The notes beneath the pieces were generated by a model that had not been told where the DNA came from, searched no databases, and saw only the letters and a list, made by a program, of their open reading frames with translations. Shown here one piece after another: positions 52,727-62,357 of a stretch of 64,000 bases of DNA. Both the position numbers and the translations under genes were made by a program. The DNA comes from Peribacillus frigoritolerans (GTDB lineage: Bacteria; Bacillota; Bacilli; Bacillales; Bacillaceae). The stretch's first letter is position 1, and each line of letters begins with the position of its first letter. The stretch spans positions 141,033 through 205,032 of the forward strand of contig NZ_SMZY01000005.1 in the NCBI RefSeq assembly GCF_004358755.1. The letters are read 5' to 3'.

Positions 52727-53227
52727 ATGGCATCTATTACATTTAAACAAAATCCAGTAACGCTTATCGGCAACGAGGTAAAGGTTGGGGACACGGCACC
52801 GAATTTCACAGTCCTTGCAAATGATATGTCTGAAGTTTCATTATCTGACTCTAAAGGACAAGTCCGTATTCTATCTGTCGTACCTTCAATTGATACAGGG
52901 GTATGTGATGCACAAACACGACGTTTCAATGAAGAAGCAGCTAAATTGGATAACTTAAAAGTATTAACTGTCAGTGTAGACCTTCCTTTTGCACAAAAGC
53001 GCTGGTGTGCAGCTAACGGCATTGAAAATGTCCAAACAGTATCTGATCACCGCGATTTATCTTTTGGAGAAGCGTACGGTGTGCATATCCAGGAATTAAG
53101 ATTATTGGCTCGTGCTGTATTTGTAGTTGACAGCAATGACAAAGTGACATACGTTGAATACGTAAGTGAAGCAACAGATCACCCGAATTACGATGCTGCA
53201 ATTGAGGCTGCTAAAGCAGCAAACTGA
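52727..53227 (+). CDS. tpx: Thiol peroxidase
   Basis: This 166-aa atypical 2-Cys peroxiredoxin has the peroxidatic Cys60 in [14 protein letters not shown] and the resolving Cys94 in KRWCAANGI, the standard Tpx pair. It reduces hydrogen peroxide and alkyl hydroperoxides with thioredoxin. ATG 52727 follows AGGGAGGAG. It lies between ytfJ and ytxK as in B. subtilis. Confidence 0.97.
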   Translation: MASITFKQNPVTLIGNEVKVGDTAPNFTVLANDMSEVSLSDSKGQVRILSVVPSIDTGVCDAQTRRFNEEAAKLDNLKVLTVSVDLPFAQKRWCAANGIENVQTVSDHRDLSFGEAYGVHIQELRLLARAVFVVDSNDKVTYVEYVSEATDHPNYDAAIEAAKAAN

Positions 53228-53235
53228 TGATTGCC

Positions 53236-53276
53236 AAAAAGAACCTCATGTCCCCGGGGCACTGAGGTTCTTTTTT
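53236..53276 (+). terminator. tpx terminator
   Basis: AAAAAGAACCTCA pairs with TGAGGTTCTTTTT, with a GC-rich loop containing CCCCGGGG. Confidence 0.9.
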
Positions 53277-53371
53277 GTTTGCGGAAAAAGAAGGACTCGG
53301 GGTTTGCGGCTTGAAATATATAATACTGATCAGTAGAATGAGGAATACGAACATTGAAGGAGGAAACGACC

Positions 53372-54364
53372 ATGCAAGCCGTTTCGAAAGTAGAGAAGCT
53401 GTTTAGTTTGATGAACGAATCAGCTGAATTGATTTCAAAAGAATTAAATTGTACATATATAGAGGCAGTCGCTGAAACTGGAGAAAATTTATTTCAAGGT
53501 GAAGTACTTCAGGAGGATATGAGCGAAATCGCCAAAAAGAACCTTGCAAAAAAATATGAACAATCTAATATCCGTTCATATGAAAAAGAAGAAATCCGCA
53601 AAGCATTCCAGCTCGTTATCTTAAAAGGGCTGAAAGAAGGCGCCCATGCCAATCACCAAATGACTCCTGATACAGTGGGCTTATTCACTGGATATCTTGT
53701 GAATAAATTCGCTTCAGATCAAAAGGAAATCTCCATTCTTGATCCAGCAGTAGGGACAGGGAATTTATTAACTGCTGTTCTAAATCATTTGAAACAAGAG
53801 CAAACAGAAAGCTTTGGCGTGGAAGTTGATGACCTTCTTATAAAGCTTGCTTTTTTAAATGCAAATCTGGGAGAGCACTCCGTTCAGTTTTATAATCAGG
53901 ATTCACTGGAACCCCTTTACATTGATCCCGTCGATTATGTCATTTGTGATTTGCCGATCGGCTATTATCCAAATGATGTTGGAGCAGATAAATTCAAACT
54001 CAAGGCGGACAGCGGACATTCATACTCCCACCATCTCTTTATTGAGCAGAGTATTAATTACACAAAAGCAGGCGGTTATCTTTTCTTTATTGTCCCAAAC
54101 CATTTATTTGAATCAAAAGAAGCTCCAAAGCTGAAGGAATACTTGAAAGAACAAGTCATTGTTCAAGGTCTTCTGCAGCTGCCGGAGTCTCTGTTTAAAG
54201 ACAAACAGCATGCTAAAAGCATTTTTATTCTTCAGAAAAAGGGCGAGGGCGTCGCAGCTCCTAAACAGGCAATGCTTGCGGAACTTCCAAAGTTCTCGGA
54301 TAAAGCAGGCATGCAGTCGATAATGAAACAGCTGGACAGCTGGTTTGCAGAGAATAAAAAGTGA
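53372..54364 (+). CDS. ytxK: N6-adenine methyltransferase-like protein YtxK
   Basis: This 330-aa protein has a class I methyltransferase fold with SAM motif I (ILDPAVGTGNLLTAVL) and a motif IV position reading DLPIGYYP. Motif IV of DNA N6-adenine methylases is NPPY or DPPY, so the second Pro is replaced by Ile here. No restriction partner is nearby. ATG 53372 follows GAAGGAGG. In B. subtilis ytxK precedes ackA in the same way. The substrate is uncertain. Confidence 0.9.
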   Translation: MQAVSKVEKLFSLMNESAELISKELNCTYIEAVAETGENLFQGEVLQEDMSEIAKKNLAKKYEQSNIRSYEKEEIRKAFQLVILKGLKEGAHANHQMTPDTVGLFTGYLVNKFASDQKEISILDPAVGTGNLLTAVLNHLKQEQTESFGVEVDDLLIKLAFLNANLGEHSVQFYNQDSLEPLYIDPVDYVICDLPIGYYPNDVGADKFKLKADSGHSYSHHLFIEQSINYTKAGGYLFFIVPNHLFESKEAPKLKEYLKEQVIVQGLLQLPESLFKDKQHAKSIFILQKKGEGVAAPKQAMLAELPKFSDKAGMQSIMKQLDSWFAENKK

Positions 54365-54371
54365 GATTTAT

Positions 54372-54404
54372 AAAGGAAAGGCCGGTTTCGGTCTTTCCTT
54401 TTTT
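54372..54404 (+). terminator. ytxK terminator
   Basis: AAAGGAAAGGCCG pairs with CGGTCTTTCCTTT (one wobble) and is followed by a T-run. Confidence 0.85.
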
Positions 54405-54437
54405 GCGCTGAAAAATCAGAATAAAATGAATATAACC

Positions 54438-54451
54438 TGTAAACGATTGCA
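54438..54451 (+). promoter_or_regulatory. cre site upstream of ackA
   Basis: TGTAAACGATTGCA matches the 14-base cre core TGNAANCGNWNNCW completely. It lies about 150 bases before the start codon, upstream of where the promoter should be. That position fits CcpA activation of ackA, as known in B. subtilis. Confidence 0.75.
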
Positions 54452-54601
54452 TGCGGGAAATGTACTTGAAATGTCTGACATGCAATGTTTAAATGAGAAA
54501 GTCAGATAATATTCGGGTTCATTTGTAAAGAATAAGGAAGAGAACCATTTCTTATTTTTAAATAGGCAAAGTGCTTTATATAAAAAGGAGCGGTAAACAT
54601 A

Positions 54602-55789
54602 ATGGCAAAAGTAATTGCAATTAATGCAGGGAGCTCTTCTTTGAAGTTCCAATTATTCGAAATGCCGGCTGAGGACGTATTAACAGCTGGTCTTGTTGAA
54701 CGCATCGGTTTAGATCAAGCAGTATTCACGATCTCAGTAAATGGAGAAAAAATTACAGAAACGACTGATATTCCAGATCATGCTGTTGCTGTTAAGATTC
54801 TTCTTTCAAAATTAACTGAGCTTGGAATTATCAATTCCTTGGATGAAATTGAAGGGATCGGACACCGTGTTGTTCACGGCGGCGAAAAATTCAATGATTC
54901 CGTTCTTATTACACCTGAAACACTGAAAGAAATTGAAGAGCTTTCAGAACTTGCTCCTCTTCATAACCCGGCTAATGTTGTCGGCATTAAGGCTTTTAAA
55001 GGGGTTCTTCCAAACGTGCCTGCTGTAGCTGTTTTTGATACAGCTTTTCATCAGACAATGCCGGATCAATCTTTCCTATACAGCCTTCCATACGAATACT
55101 ATGAGAAATTCGGCATCCGTAAATACGGCTTCCACGGAACGTCTCATAAGTATGTTTCAGAAAGAGCGGCTGAATTATTGGGCCGTCCAATTGAACAGCT
55201 TCGTCTCATTTCCTGCCATTTAGGAAATGGTGCAAGTATTGCTGCTATTGAAGGCGGAAAATCCATTGATACTTCTATGGGCTTTACCCCGCTTGCTGGT
55301 GTAGCAATGGGTACACGTTCAGGAAATATTGATCCTGCTTTAATTCCTTTCATCATGGAGAAAACGGGTCATTCTGCGATTGAAGTATTGGATATTTTAA
55401 ACAAAAAATCCGGTCTGCTTGGAATTTCAGGCTTATCATCTGACCTTCGCGATATTACAAAAGCTGCAGAAGAAGGCAATGACCGTGCAAGAACTTCATT
55501 AGAAGTATTCGCAAGCAGAATCCATAAATATATCGGATCTTACGCAGCACGGATGTCCGGTGTAGATGCGATTATCTTCACAGCCGGTATAGGTGAAAAC
55601 AGCATCGACATACGTGAACGTGTCCTTCGCGGATTAGAATTTATGGGTGTATACTGGGATCCAGCTCTTAATCAGGTCCGCGGCGAAGAGGCGTTCGTAA
55701 GCTATCCTCACTCACCAGTAAAAGTCATCATTATTCCTACAAATGAGGAAGTTATGATTGCCCGCGATGTTGAGCGTATTGCTAAATAA
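54602..55789 (+). CDS. ackA: Acetate kinase
   Basis: This 395-aa protein has [13 protein letters not shown] at the N-terminus and [11 protein letters not shown] in the centre. [33 protein letters not shown] and [14 protein letters not shown] follow. It turns acetyl phosphate and ADP into acetate and ATP during overflow metabolism, opposite to AcsA in this window. The ribosome site AAAGGAG is 10 bases upstream. A cre lies upstream. Confidence 0.98.
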   Translation: MAKVIAINAGSSSLKFQLFEMPAEDVLTAGLVERIGLDQAVFTISVNGEKITETTDIPDHAVAVKILLSKLTELGIINSLDEIEGIGHRVVHGGEKFNDSVLITPETLKEIEELSELAPLHNPANVVGIKAFKGVLPNVPAVAVFDTAFHQTMPDQSFLYSLPYEYYEKFGIRKYGFHGTSHKYVSERAAELLGRPIEQLRLISCHLGNGASIAAIEGGKSIDTSMGFTPLAGVAMGTRSGNIDPALIPFIMEKTGHSAIEVLDILNKKSGLLGISGLSSDLRDITKAAEEGNDRARTSLEVFASRIHKYIGSYAARMSGVDAIIFTAGIGENSIDIRERVLRGLEFMGVYWDPALNQVRGEEAFVSYPHSPVKVIIIPTNEEVMIARDVERIAK

Positions 55790-55802
55790 GAATTGATTAA
55801 TA

Positions 55803-55836
55803 AAAAAGGCAGTCATCGTTGATGGCTGTCTTTTTG
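55803..55836 (+). terminator. ackA terminator
   Basis: AAAAAGGCAGTCATC pairs with GATGGCTGTCTTTTT (one wobble) around GTT. Confidence 0.9.
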
Positions 55837-55889
55837 TTGTCTTCCTTTCCTGCAAACTGCATTAGTGGAAATGCCATGTTTTTGGCACA

Positions 55890-56019
55890 CTATTAAGAAA
55901 AGCGGAACCGACTGGTCAGACCCGAAAGTCAGATAAGAATTCTCTCGAAAAGTCCGGTTTTGACTATTTGAGAGAATTTGCTCTGGCCGAGGGGCTAGGA
56001 GGTGGAGCTGGACACCAAT
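55890..56019 (-). repeat. Divergent inverted copy of the 123-bp intergenic repeat
   Basis: The reverse complement starts GTCCAGCTCCACCTCCTAGC, then CCCTCGGCCAGAGC, and later has CTTATCTGACTTTCGG and GGTTCCGCTTTTC. These blocks align in order with the tandem unit at 63736-64000. The middle differs and holds its own hairpin (AATTCTCTC and GAGAGAATT). Confidence 0.7.
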
Positions 56020-56047
56020 CCGCAAATTAAAGGAAGGAGCAATCTGT

Positions 56048-57463
56048 TTGGAAAACGCCTGGCTCTCACTTGTTCCGTTTTTAATTGTTATTGCCCTGTC
56101 AATATGGCTTAAAGAAATTTTGCCTGGCCTCATATTTGGTCTGCTGGCAGGGTCTTTTATTGTAAATCCTGATCTTTTAGGAGGTCTGGAAGAAGTCCTG
56201 AATTATGTGTTAAAAACACTGTCAGACGATACAAATATAAAAATTATCGGTTTTCTGTATTTGTTTGGCGGGTTAGTCGGAATGATGAAAATATCCGGAG
56301 GAATTAAAGGATTCTCCGAGTGGGTGGGGAAGAAAGTTAAGTCAGAGAGGGGACTGCTCAGCATTATTTGGCTGTCTTTGCCTTTCACCTTCATGATGCC
56401 GATGTTCAGGATTATGATGATTGGTCCTGTAATAAAATCATTGATGGAAAAAAGCGAGCTGTCGAAACAAAAAGTTGGTTTTACAATGGATGTTTCAACT
56501 GCATCAACCATTGTTTTGTTGCCTGCAGGTACAGCATTTACTGGTTTTATGCTTTCACTGGTAGAGGGCGGAATTGAAAGAAATCAGCTGGACCTCGCTC
56601 CCTATGAGATTTTTCTCTCAAGCATACCTTTTAATTTCTTTGCTATTGTCATGCTTGTGCTTGGATTGATCAGCACCTTCAGAAAACCTGAAAAACAGAG
56701 CCGTGCTAAAAGTGAAAAGGCAGCGGCAGAAGAACATCCTTATCATGGAATTAGCCTTAAGCAGGAGCTTGAAGAAGTAAAAGCCGAGCCTTGGCATTTA
56801 ATTGTTCCTTTATTTCTTCTTCTCGGACTATCTATGTTTCTTCTTTGGCAGGATGGCAGGGAAAAGGGCGGAAATACAGTATTTCAAGCTTTTGCAAAAG
56901 CGGATGCGACATTCGTTATGCTGCTTGCTGTTTTCTTAACACTGGTGATTACTTTCTTGTTTTACAGCATACGCCGTGTCCCGCTGAAAGAAACACTTTA
57001 TCATTTTTATGATGGCGGCAATCAGATGATGCAGGCAATAATCCTTCTGATTTTAGTATGGGCCCTGTCACTTTCAGCAGAGGATATTGGTTTTTCTGAT
57101 TTCATCAGTTCGACGCTTGGAAATGTTCTGCCTGCTTCCTTCGTGCCGGTTATTATCTTTTTACTTGGATCTGCTGTCGGTTATTTTATTGGATCCTCCT
57201 GGGGGACATGGGGGTTATTTATGCCGCTTGGAATATCACTTGCTGTCGCTTCAGGCGCTTCCATCCCGCTTACTGCGGGTGCTGTATTTGCAAGCGGTGC
57301 ATTTGGCGCCATGACCTCCCCGCTTGGAGACACTACCATTACTACAGCCTCCATACTTGGGATGCCTGTTGTTGAGTATGCCCGCTATAAATTGAAATTT
57401 ACCGCAATTGGCTGTGCCGCTGCTGCCGTATTATATGCGGCCGCTGGTTTTTTACTGAAATAA
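56048..57463 (+). CDS. Na+/H+ antiporter (NhaC/MleN-type)
   Basis: This 471-aa protein has about 11-12 TM segments with the NhaC family features FLYLFGGLVGMMKISGG, FMMPMFRIMMIGP, VGYFIGSSWGTWGLFMPLG and FGAMTSPLGDTTITTASILG. The last motif with SPLGDTT is characteristic. It should exchange sodium for protons, or a malate/lactate-type solute in the MleN branch. It starts TTG 56048 behind AAGGAAGGAG. It stands alone, and an intergenic repeat lies just upstream. Confidence 0.88.
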   Translation: MENAWLSLVPFLIVIALSIWLKEILPGLIFGLLAGSFIVNPDLLGGLEEVLNYVLKTLSDDTNIKIIGFLYLFGGLVGMMKISGGIKGFSEWVGKKVKSERGLLSIIWLSLPFTFMMPMFRIMMIGPVIKSLMEKSELSKQKVGFTMDVSTASTIVLLPAGTAFTGFMLSLVEGGIERNQLDLAPYEIFLSSIPFNFFAIVMLVLGLISTFRKPEKQSRAKSEKAAAEEHPYHGISLKQELEEVKAEPWHLIVPLFLLLGLSMFLLWQDGREKGGNTVFQAFAKADATFVMLLAVFLTLVITFLFYSIRRVPLKETLYHFYDGGNQMMQAIILLILVWALSLSAEDIGFSDFISSTLGNVLPASFVPVIIFLLGSAVGYFIGSSWGTWGLFMPLGISLAVASGASIPLTAGAVFASGAFGAMTSPLGDTTITTASILGMPVVEYARYKLKFTAIGCAAAAVLYAAAGFLLK

Positions 57464-57562
57464 TCAGCGGGAAACACTAATTAAGACCAATGAAAACGCC
57501 TGATTGAATGTGATATAATTGAAGAAATAATGGAGATGTCTGGAAACAGGAGGAAGGAACAT

Positions 57563-58417
57563 ATGACGCTTTCAAATCGGGAAAGTCAGCTGCTTGCAGA
57601 AATAAAAGAGTGGGAACAGCAATTAGGGGAGGATTTTCGCTCAGATTTCGGCCGGACGTACGATAAATGGCTAAATCGAAAGCTTAACGAGATTCCTGTG
57701 CCGATTAAACGAAAATTTTTTGATAAGCTGGATGATATTCTCTTTCATTTGCATTCTTTCATTCAAAATTCTCATGTGCAGCATGATGCAAGACAGCAGC
57801 TGCTCATGACTGCAAAAACGTTTGATGAAGACATTCATCAAATATTTGACCTGAAAAAACTAAGTGTTGATCAGCTGCACTACATTTCAGACTTGCAATT
57901 GTCCAAGCACCGGCTTTATTCATTCGTTCAAGGCGGCTTAGCGGGGACAGGCGGATTTCTATTAATGGGCATTGATCTTCCGGCTCAAATGCTGCTGAAT
58001 CTGCGAGCTGTTCAAATGACGGCTCTAAGCTATGGATATGAAGTGAATTCTCCTTTTGAAATGATGACATCTTTAAAAGTTTACCATGCGGCGCTTCTGC
58101 CCAAGCATCTGCGCTATAAGCAATGGGCTGCGCTGACAGAGGATCTTAGAAACCAGGATGTAAATCCGTTTTTTTACGAAGGAGAAGATAAGCTTGCCAA
58201 TCAGGCGAGCATTGATCACTTAATTAAACAGCTTGTTAAAGTATCCGCTATTACCATGCTGCGTAAAAAGATGATTGGCGGTATTCCATTGATCGGCATG
58301 GCTATCGGTGCGGGAATCAACTATCAGCTGACAAGACAAATTACAGATTTTGCCCATCAATATTACCGCTACAGGCTGCTGCTTGAAAAAAAGGGTGCCG
58401 ATTATGAGTTCTATTGA
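57563..58417 (+). CDS. EcsC-family protein
   Basis: This 284-aa protein has the EcsC core LSKHRLYSFVQGGLAGTGGFLLMG, IDLPAQMLLNLRAVQ, GYEVNSPFEMMTSLKVY and a glycine-rich hydrophobic stretch GGIPLIGMAIGAGINYQ near the C-terminus. EcsC proteins accompany the EcsAB transporter in B. subtilis, but their role is unknown. ATG 57563 follows AGGAGGAAGG. Its end overlaps the start of moaB by 14 bp, so the two are coupled. Confidence 0.85.
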   Translation: MTLSNRESQLLAEIKEWEQQLGEDFRSDFGRTYDKWLNRKLNEIPVPIKRKFFDKLDDILFHLHSFIQNSHVQHDARQQLLMTAKTFDEDIHQIFDLKKLSVDQLHYISDLQLSKHRLYSFVQGGLAGTGGFLLMGIDLPAQMLLNLRAVQMTALSYGYEVNSPFEMMTSLKVYHAALLPKHLRYKQWAALTEDLRNQDVNPFFYEGEDKLANQASIDHLIKQLVKVSAITMLRKKMIGGIPLIGMAIGAGINYQLTRQITDFAHQYYRYRLLLEKKGADYEFY

Positions 58418-58916
58418 ACATAAATTGCATGCACCTGCGAAGGTATTCTGCAAAATTATAACAGTCAGTGATACTAGAACGACAGATACCGATAAAAGCG
58501 GCCAGCTCATTTCGGAACTTATTCAAAATGCAGGCCATGAAATTGTGCAGTATGAAATCATTCCTGATGAAGAAACATTAATTAAAAGCGCTGTTGTAAG
58601 CGGATGCAAATCCAGTGAAATTGATGTTATCCTTCTAAACGGCGGCACTGGAATCGCAAAAAGAGACGTCACCATTGAAGCAGTTCAAAGTTTGCTTGAA
58701 AAAGAGATCCCGGGCTTTGGAGAGCTGTTCAGAATGCTCAGCTATCAGGAGGATATAGGATCGTCAGCCATCCTGAGCAGAGCTATTGGAGGTGTTGCTG
58801 ATGACACTGTCATCTTCTCTATGCCAGGTTCAGCGGGTGCTGTTAGTCTGGCAATGGAAAAGCTGATCATTCCCGAACTTGGACACGTTGTCAGAGAGAT
58901 TAAAAAAGATTTATAA
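58404..58916 (+). CDS. moaB: Molybdenum cofactor biosynthesis protein MoaB
   Basis: This 170-aa protein has the MoaB/MogA signatures IITVSDTRTTDTDKSGQLI, LLNGGTGIAKRDVTIEAV and MPGSAGAVSLAMEKLI. It adenylylates molybdopterin before metal insertion. ATG 58404 lies in the end of the EcsC-like gene. No other molybdopterin genes are nearby, which is also true of this locus in B. subtilis. Confidence 0.95.
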   Translation: MSSIEHKLHAPAKVFCKIITVSDTRTTDTDKSGQLISELIQNAGHEIVQYEIIPDEETLIKSAVVSGCKSSEIDVILLNGGTGIAKRDVTIEAVQSLLEKEIPGFGELFRMLSYQEDIGSSAILSRAIGGVADDTVIFSMPGSAGAVSLAMEKLIIPELGHVVREIKKDL

Positions 58917-58924
58917 TAATGCGC

Positions 58925-58957
58925 AAAAAACATCACCGTCTCGGGTGATGTTTTTTT
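58925..58957 (+). terminator. moaB terminator
   Basis: ACATCACCG pairs with CGGGTGATGT-like sequence around TCT, bordered by A- and T-runs; it can also serve the converging gene. Confidence 0.88.
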
Positions 58958-58972
58958 ATGCATTCCTATTCA

Positions 58973-59284
58973 TTAACCATGCATCCGTTCTGACACGTTT
59001 TGATGCAGCCTGAACCAGAGCCATAAGTCATTAATAACAGATGCATGCTCAGATATTTCTGCATTAAGTCGGCAGGATCTTGAAAAATCCTCTTCGTTGT
59101 TCAATTCATTCTGTTTAGCATTAATCTGATCTTCTATTTTTGCAATATGATCGGGTATGCTCCCGCGGATCATTTCCCATTGCATCAGGATCGCTTCCTG
59201 TTCATGGGGATGAATCTTTTCCCACTCCACTTCGAGGTTTGGACAGTAGATTCCAAGCCTCTCGCTAAAACGAAAATGTCTCAT
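58973..59284 (-). CDS. Conserved small protein of unknown function
   Basis: This 103-aa helical protein begins RHFRFSERLGIYCPNLEVEW, then has HEQEAILMQWEMIRGSIPDHI, a coiled-coil-like segment, and INDLWLWFRLHQ. Similar proteins occur in bacilli near argG, as I recall, but no function is known. I choose ATG 59284 because GGGGG lies 7 bases before it; an ATG two codons earlier is too close to it. There is no signal peptide or TM. Confidence 0.7.
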   Translation of the reverse strand: MRHFRFSERLGIYCPNLEVEWEKIHPHEQEAILMQWEMIRGSIPDHIAKIEDQINAKQNELNNEEDFSRSCRLNAEISEHASVINDLWLWFRLHQNVSERMHG

Positions 59285-59412
59285 TGCCATTCCCCCGTGC
59301 CTAAGCTTTCCTTCATTTTACATGACACTTGTATAAAATTCACGATTATTTCATAAAAATTTTTGCGAAATCTATTGAAAAACCATGGATAACTTGTTAA
59401 AGTGGTATTTAT

Positions 59413-59432
59413 CAAATGAATAGTTATGAATC
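59413..59432. promoter_or_regulatory. ARG-box-like site before argG
   Basis: AATGAATAGTTATGAATC resembles the AhrC/ArgR operator half-site pattern CATGAATAAAAATKCAAK. It lies about 40-57 bases before the argG start, where repression by arginine would act. This is a pattern match by eye. Confidence 0.4.
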
Positions 59433-59469
59433 TAAATTAATATTTATACATACGAGAGGGGAAATTAAG

Positions 59470-60681
59470 ATGACTTTAAATAAAAAAGTAGTGTTGGCAT
59501 ATTCAGGCGGTTTAGATACTTCAGTAGCAATCAAGTGGCTTCAGGATCAAGGATACGAAGTGATTGCATGCTGTTTAGATGTCGGTGAAGGAAAAGATCT
59601 TGCATTTATTCAAAGCAAAGCGCTGCAGGTTGGGGCTTCTAAATCATACGTAATTGATGCAAAGAAAGAATTTGCTGATGAATTTGCATTGGTGGCTCTT
59701 CAATCACATGCTTTATATGAAGGGAAATACCCGCTTGTATCTGCACTGTCGCGTCCTTTAATTGCTAAAAAGCTAGTAGAGGTTGCGGAGCAGGAGAATG
59801 CCATTGCAGTTGCGCATGGCTGTACGGGAAAAGGCAATGATCAGGTTCGGTTTGAAGTATCTATTAAAGCTTTAAACCCTGACCTTGAAGTGCTTGCTCC
59901 AGTCCGTGAGTGGAGCTGGTCGCGTGAGGAAGAAATTCAATATGCACAGGACAACAATATCCCGATTCCAATTAATCTCGGCAGCCCGTTTTCAATTGAT
60001 CAGAACTTATGGGGCCGAAGCAATGAATGCGGAGTTCTTGAAGACCCATGGGCAGCTCCTCCTGAAGAAGCATATGACCTGACAAATTCAATTGAAAATA
60101 CACCTGATACACCTGAAATGGTGGAAATCGAATTTGAGCAAGGCGTACCGGTTTCATTAAATGGCACAGCTTACCCTCTGGCAGAGTTAATCCTCCATTT
60201 AAATGCACTTGCAGGCAAGCATGGAGTCGGAAGAATTGATCATGTAGAAAATCGTCTTGTTGGCATCAAATCACGTGAAGTATATGAATGCCCGGCTGCG
60301 ATTACATTGCTTAAAGCTCATAAAGAATTAGAAGATCTGACTCTTGTAAAAGAAGTGGCACACTTTAAACCCGTTATTGAAATGAAGCTGACAGAACTCA
60401 TTTATAACGGCTTATGGTTTTCACCGCTGAAGGATGCCCTGCTTGGATTCCTGAAAGAGACACAAGCGTATGTTACAGGAACTGTACGGGTTAAACTTTT
60501 TAAAGGTCATGCCATTGTTGAAGGCAGAAAATCTGCATACTCCCTTTATGATGAAAAGCTTGCAACATATACATCTGAGGATTCATTTGACCATCAGGCA
60601 GCAGTTGGCTTCATCTCGCTATACGGACTTCCTACTAAGGTCAGCAGCATGGTGCAGGGAAAAAAGAAGGTGAACGTATGA
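59470..60681 (+). CDS. argG: Argininosuccinate synthase
   Basis: This 403-aa protein has the PP-loop [46 protein letters not shown] and [19 protein letters not shown]. It joins citrulline and aspartate using ATP in arginine synthesis. ATG 59470 follows GAGAGGGG; an in-frame ATG at 59416 overlaps the ARG-box-like site. Its stop overlaps the argH start by 4 bp (ATGA), so the two are coupled. Confidence 0.98.
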   Translation: MTLNKKVVLAYSGGLDTSVAIKWLQDQGYEVIACCLDVGEGKDLAFIQSKALQVGASKSYVIDAKKEFADEFALVALQSHALYEGKYPLVSALSRPLIAKKLVEVAEQENAIAVAHGCTGKGNDQVRFEVSIKALNPDLEVLAPVREWSWSREEEIQYAQDNNIPIPINLGSPFSIDQNLWGRSNECGVLEDPWAAPPEEAYDLTNSIENTPDTPEMVEIEFEQGVPVSLNGTAYPLAELILHLNALAGKHGVGRIDHVENRLVGIKSREVYECPAAITLLKAHKELEDLTLVKEVAHFKPVIEMKLTELIYNGLWFSPLKDALLGFLKETQAYVTGTVRVKLFKGHAIVEGRKSAYSLYDEKLATYTSEDSFDHQAAVGFISLYGLPTKVSSMVQGKKKVNV

Positions 60682-62051
60682 AAAAACTGTGGGGTGGACG
60701 TTTTCAAAAAACACCTGAAAAATGGGTGGATGAATTTGGAGCATCCATTTCATTTGATAAAGAACTCGTTCTAGAAGATCTTCAGGGAAGTCTTGCGCAT
60801 GTTCATATGCTCGGACAATGCGGGATCATTGAACCTGCTGAAGCCGAGCAAATTAAAACAGGCCTTCTTCTTTTAAAAGAAAAGGCTGAAAACGGAGAGC
60901 TTGCGTTTTCCGTGGATTACGAAGACATCCATTTGAATCTCGAAAAGCTGCTTATTGATGAAATCGGACCTGTAGGAGGGAAACTTCATACAGGCAGAAG
61001 CAGAAACGATCAAGTTGCTACAGATATGCACCTTTATTTAAAAAATCATGTGAAGGAAATTACTCAGCTGATTACTTCTTTTCAGCAGACGCTTTTAGAA
61101 AAAGCAAAAGAGAATGTAGAAACGATTTTACCGGGCTATACTCATCTTCAGCGTGCACAGCCAATTTCATTCGCACATCACCTACTTGCCTATTTCTGGA
61201 TGCTTGAGCGGGATAAACAGCGCTTTAGTGAATCCTTAAAGCGCATCAACATTTCTCCGCTCGGCTGCGGAGCGCTTGCAGGGACCACGTTTCCCATTGA
61301 TCGTCAATTAACGGCTGAACTGCTTGAGTTTGAAGGGATTTATGAAAACAGCCTTGACGGAGTCAGCGATCGCGATTTTATCGTTGAATTTCTGAGCAAC
61401 AGCTCTCTTATGATGATGCATTTATCACGCTTATGCGAAGAACTGATTTTATGGTGCAGCCAGGAATTTCAGTTTGTAGAGCTTGATGATACGTACGCAA
61501 CGGGAAGCTCCATGATGCCTCAGAAGAAAAACCCGGATATGGCCGAATTAATCCGCGGCAAAACGGGACGGGTCTATGGCCATTTATTTGCTTTGCTGAC
61601 GACTTTGAAAGGATTGCCTCTCGCTTATAACAAGGATATGCAGGAGGATAAAGAGGGGATGTTTGACACAGTCCGGACAGTAGAAGGAAGTCTGCAGATT
61701 TTTATTGGCATGATCGGAACGCTGAAAGTGAAAAAAGAGAAAATGAAGAAAGCCACAACAGAAGATTTTTCAAATGCAACGGAGCTTGCGGATTATCTTG
61801 CTAAAAAAGGCATGCCTTTTAGAGAAGCACACGAAGTAGTTGGAAAACTTGTTTATACTTGCATTGAAAAAGGCATTTATTTAAAAGATCTTTCACTCGA
61901 AGAATACCAGGATGCGTCTTCTTTATTTTCTTCAGATATATTTGAAACAATCGATCCATATACGGCGGTTGCCAAAAGAATAAGCGATGGCGGCACGGGT
62001 TTTTCAAAAGTAAAAGAAGCGATAGTTAAGGCTGATAAAGCATTACTGTGA
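60678..62051 (+). CDS. argH: Argininosuccinate lyase
   Basis: This 457-aa fumarase-superfamily protein has [15 protein letters not shown] and [21 protein letters not shown], the signature with the catalytic serine loop. It splits argininosuccinate into arginine and fumarate. It is coupled to argG by overlapping start and stop and ends the arginine operon here. Confidence 0.98.
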   Translation: MKKLWGGRFQKTPEKWVDEFGASISFDKELVLEDLQGSLAHVHMLGQCGIIEPAEAEQIKTGLLLLKEKAENGELAFSVDYEDIHLNLEKLLIDEIGPVGGKLHTGRSRNDQVATDMHLYLKNHVKEITQLITSFQQTLLEKAKENVETILPGYTHLQRAQPISFAHHLLAYFWMLERDKQRFSESLKRINISPLGCGALAGTTFPIDRQLTAELLEFEGIYENSLDGVSDRDFIVEFLSNSSLMMMHLSRLCEELILWCSQEFQFVELDDTYATGSSMMPQKKNPDMAELIRGKTGRVYGHLFALLTTLKGLPLAYNKDMQEDKEGMFDTVRTVEGSLQIFIGMIGTLKVKKEKMKKATTEDFSNATELADYLAKKGMPFREAHEVVGKLVYTCIEKGIYLKDLSLEEYQDASSLFSSDIFETIDPYTAVAKRISDGGTGFSKVKEAIVKADKALL

Positions 62052-62139
62052 AATTTGAAGGTTTTACCATCGTAAACAGGTCCATTTTCACAAACGATAG
62101 TAAAGAAAACACTATCTGAACTTAAAGGAGCTGTAACCA

Positions 62140-62310
62140 ATGGGAAAAGAAAAAGATCCAAAAAATCAATCTGCTTATTATGATTATGAAGGAGAAAATG
62201 AAACATCACAGCTAATTACAGATGCTTATTCAAGCGGAGTAGTTGAACAGCAGTACGAACAAAATTTCCTTCAGGAAAATCTGCAGCCGCGAGACGAAGA
62301 TAAAGAATAG
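62140..62310 (+). CDS. Small acidic hydrophilic protein (56 aa) after argH
   Basis: ATG 62140 follows AAAGGAG and the frame ends at TAG 62310, with a terminator 19 bases on. The product begins GKEKDPKNQSAYYDYEGEN and ends QENLQPRDEDKE; it is acidic and lacks hydrophobic segments. B. subtilis has a small gene (ytzD) in this position, and this may be its counterpart. The function is unknown. Confidence 0.7.
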   Translation: MGKEKDPKNQSAYYDYEGENETSQLITDAYSSGVVEQQYEQNFLQENLQPRDEDKE

Positions 62311-62328
62311 TTTTTATTCAAAGACAAG

Positions 62329-62357
62329 AAAAAGTCATCAATCATGATGACTTTTTT
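62329..62357. terminator. Bidirectional terminator
   Basis: AAAAAGTCATCA pairs with TGATGACTTTTT around ATCA, between the 56-aa gene and the converging permease gene. Confidence 0.88.

Noticed and set aside
54460..54515. Possible CodY boxes before ackA
   Set aside because: The best matches to AATTTTCWGAAAATT have about six mismatches, which is not distinguishable from chance in this AT-rich sequence.
57480..57520. cre-like ATGAAAACGCCTGAT before the EcsC-like gene
   Set aside because: It breaks the consensus at two conserved positions (W11 and C14), so I do not call it a CcpA site.
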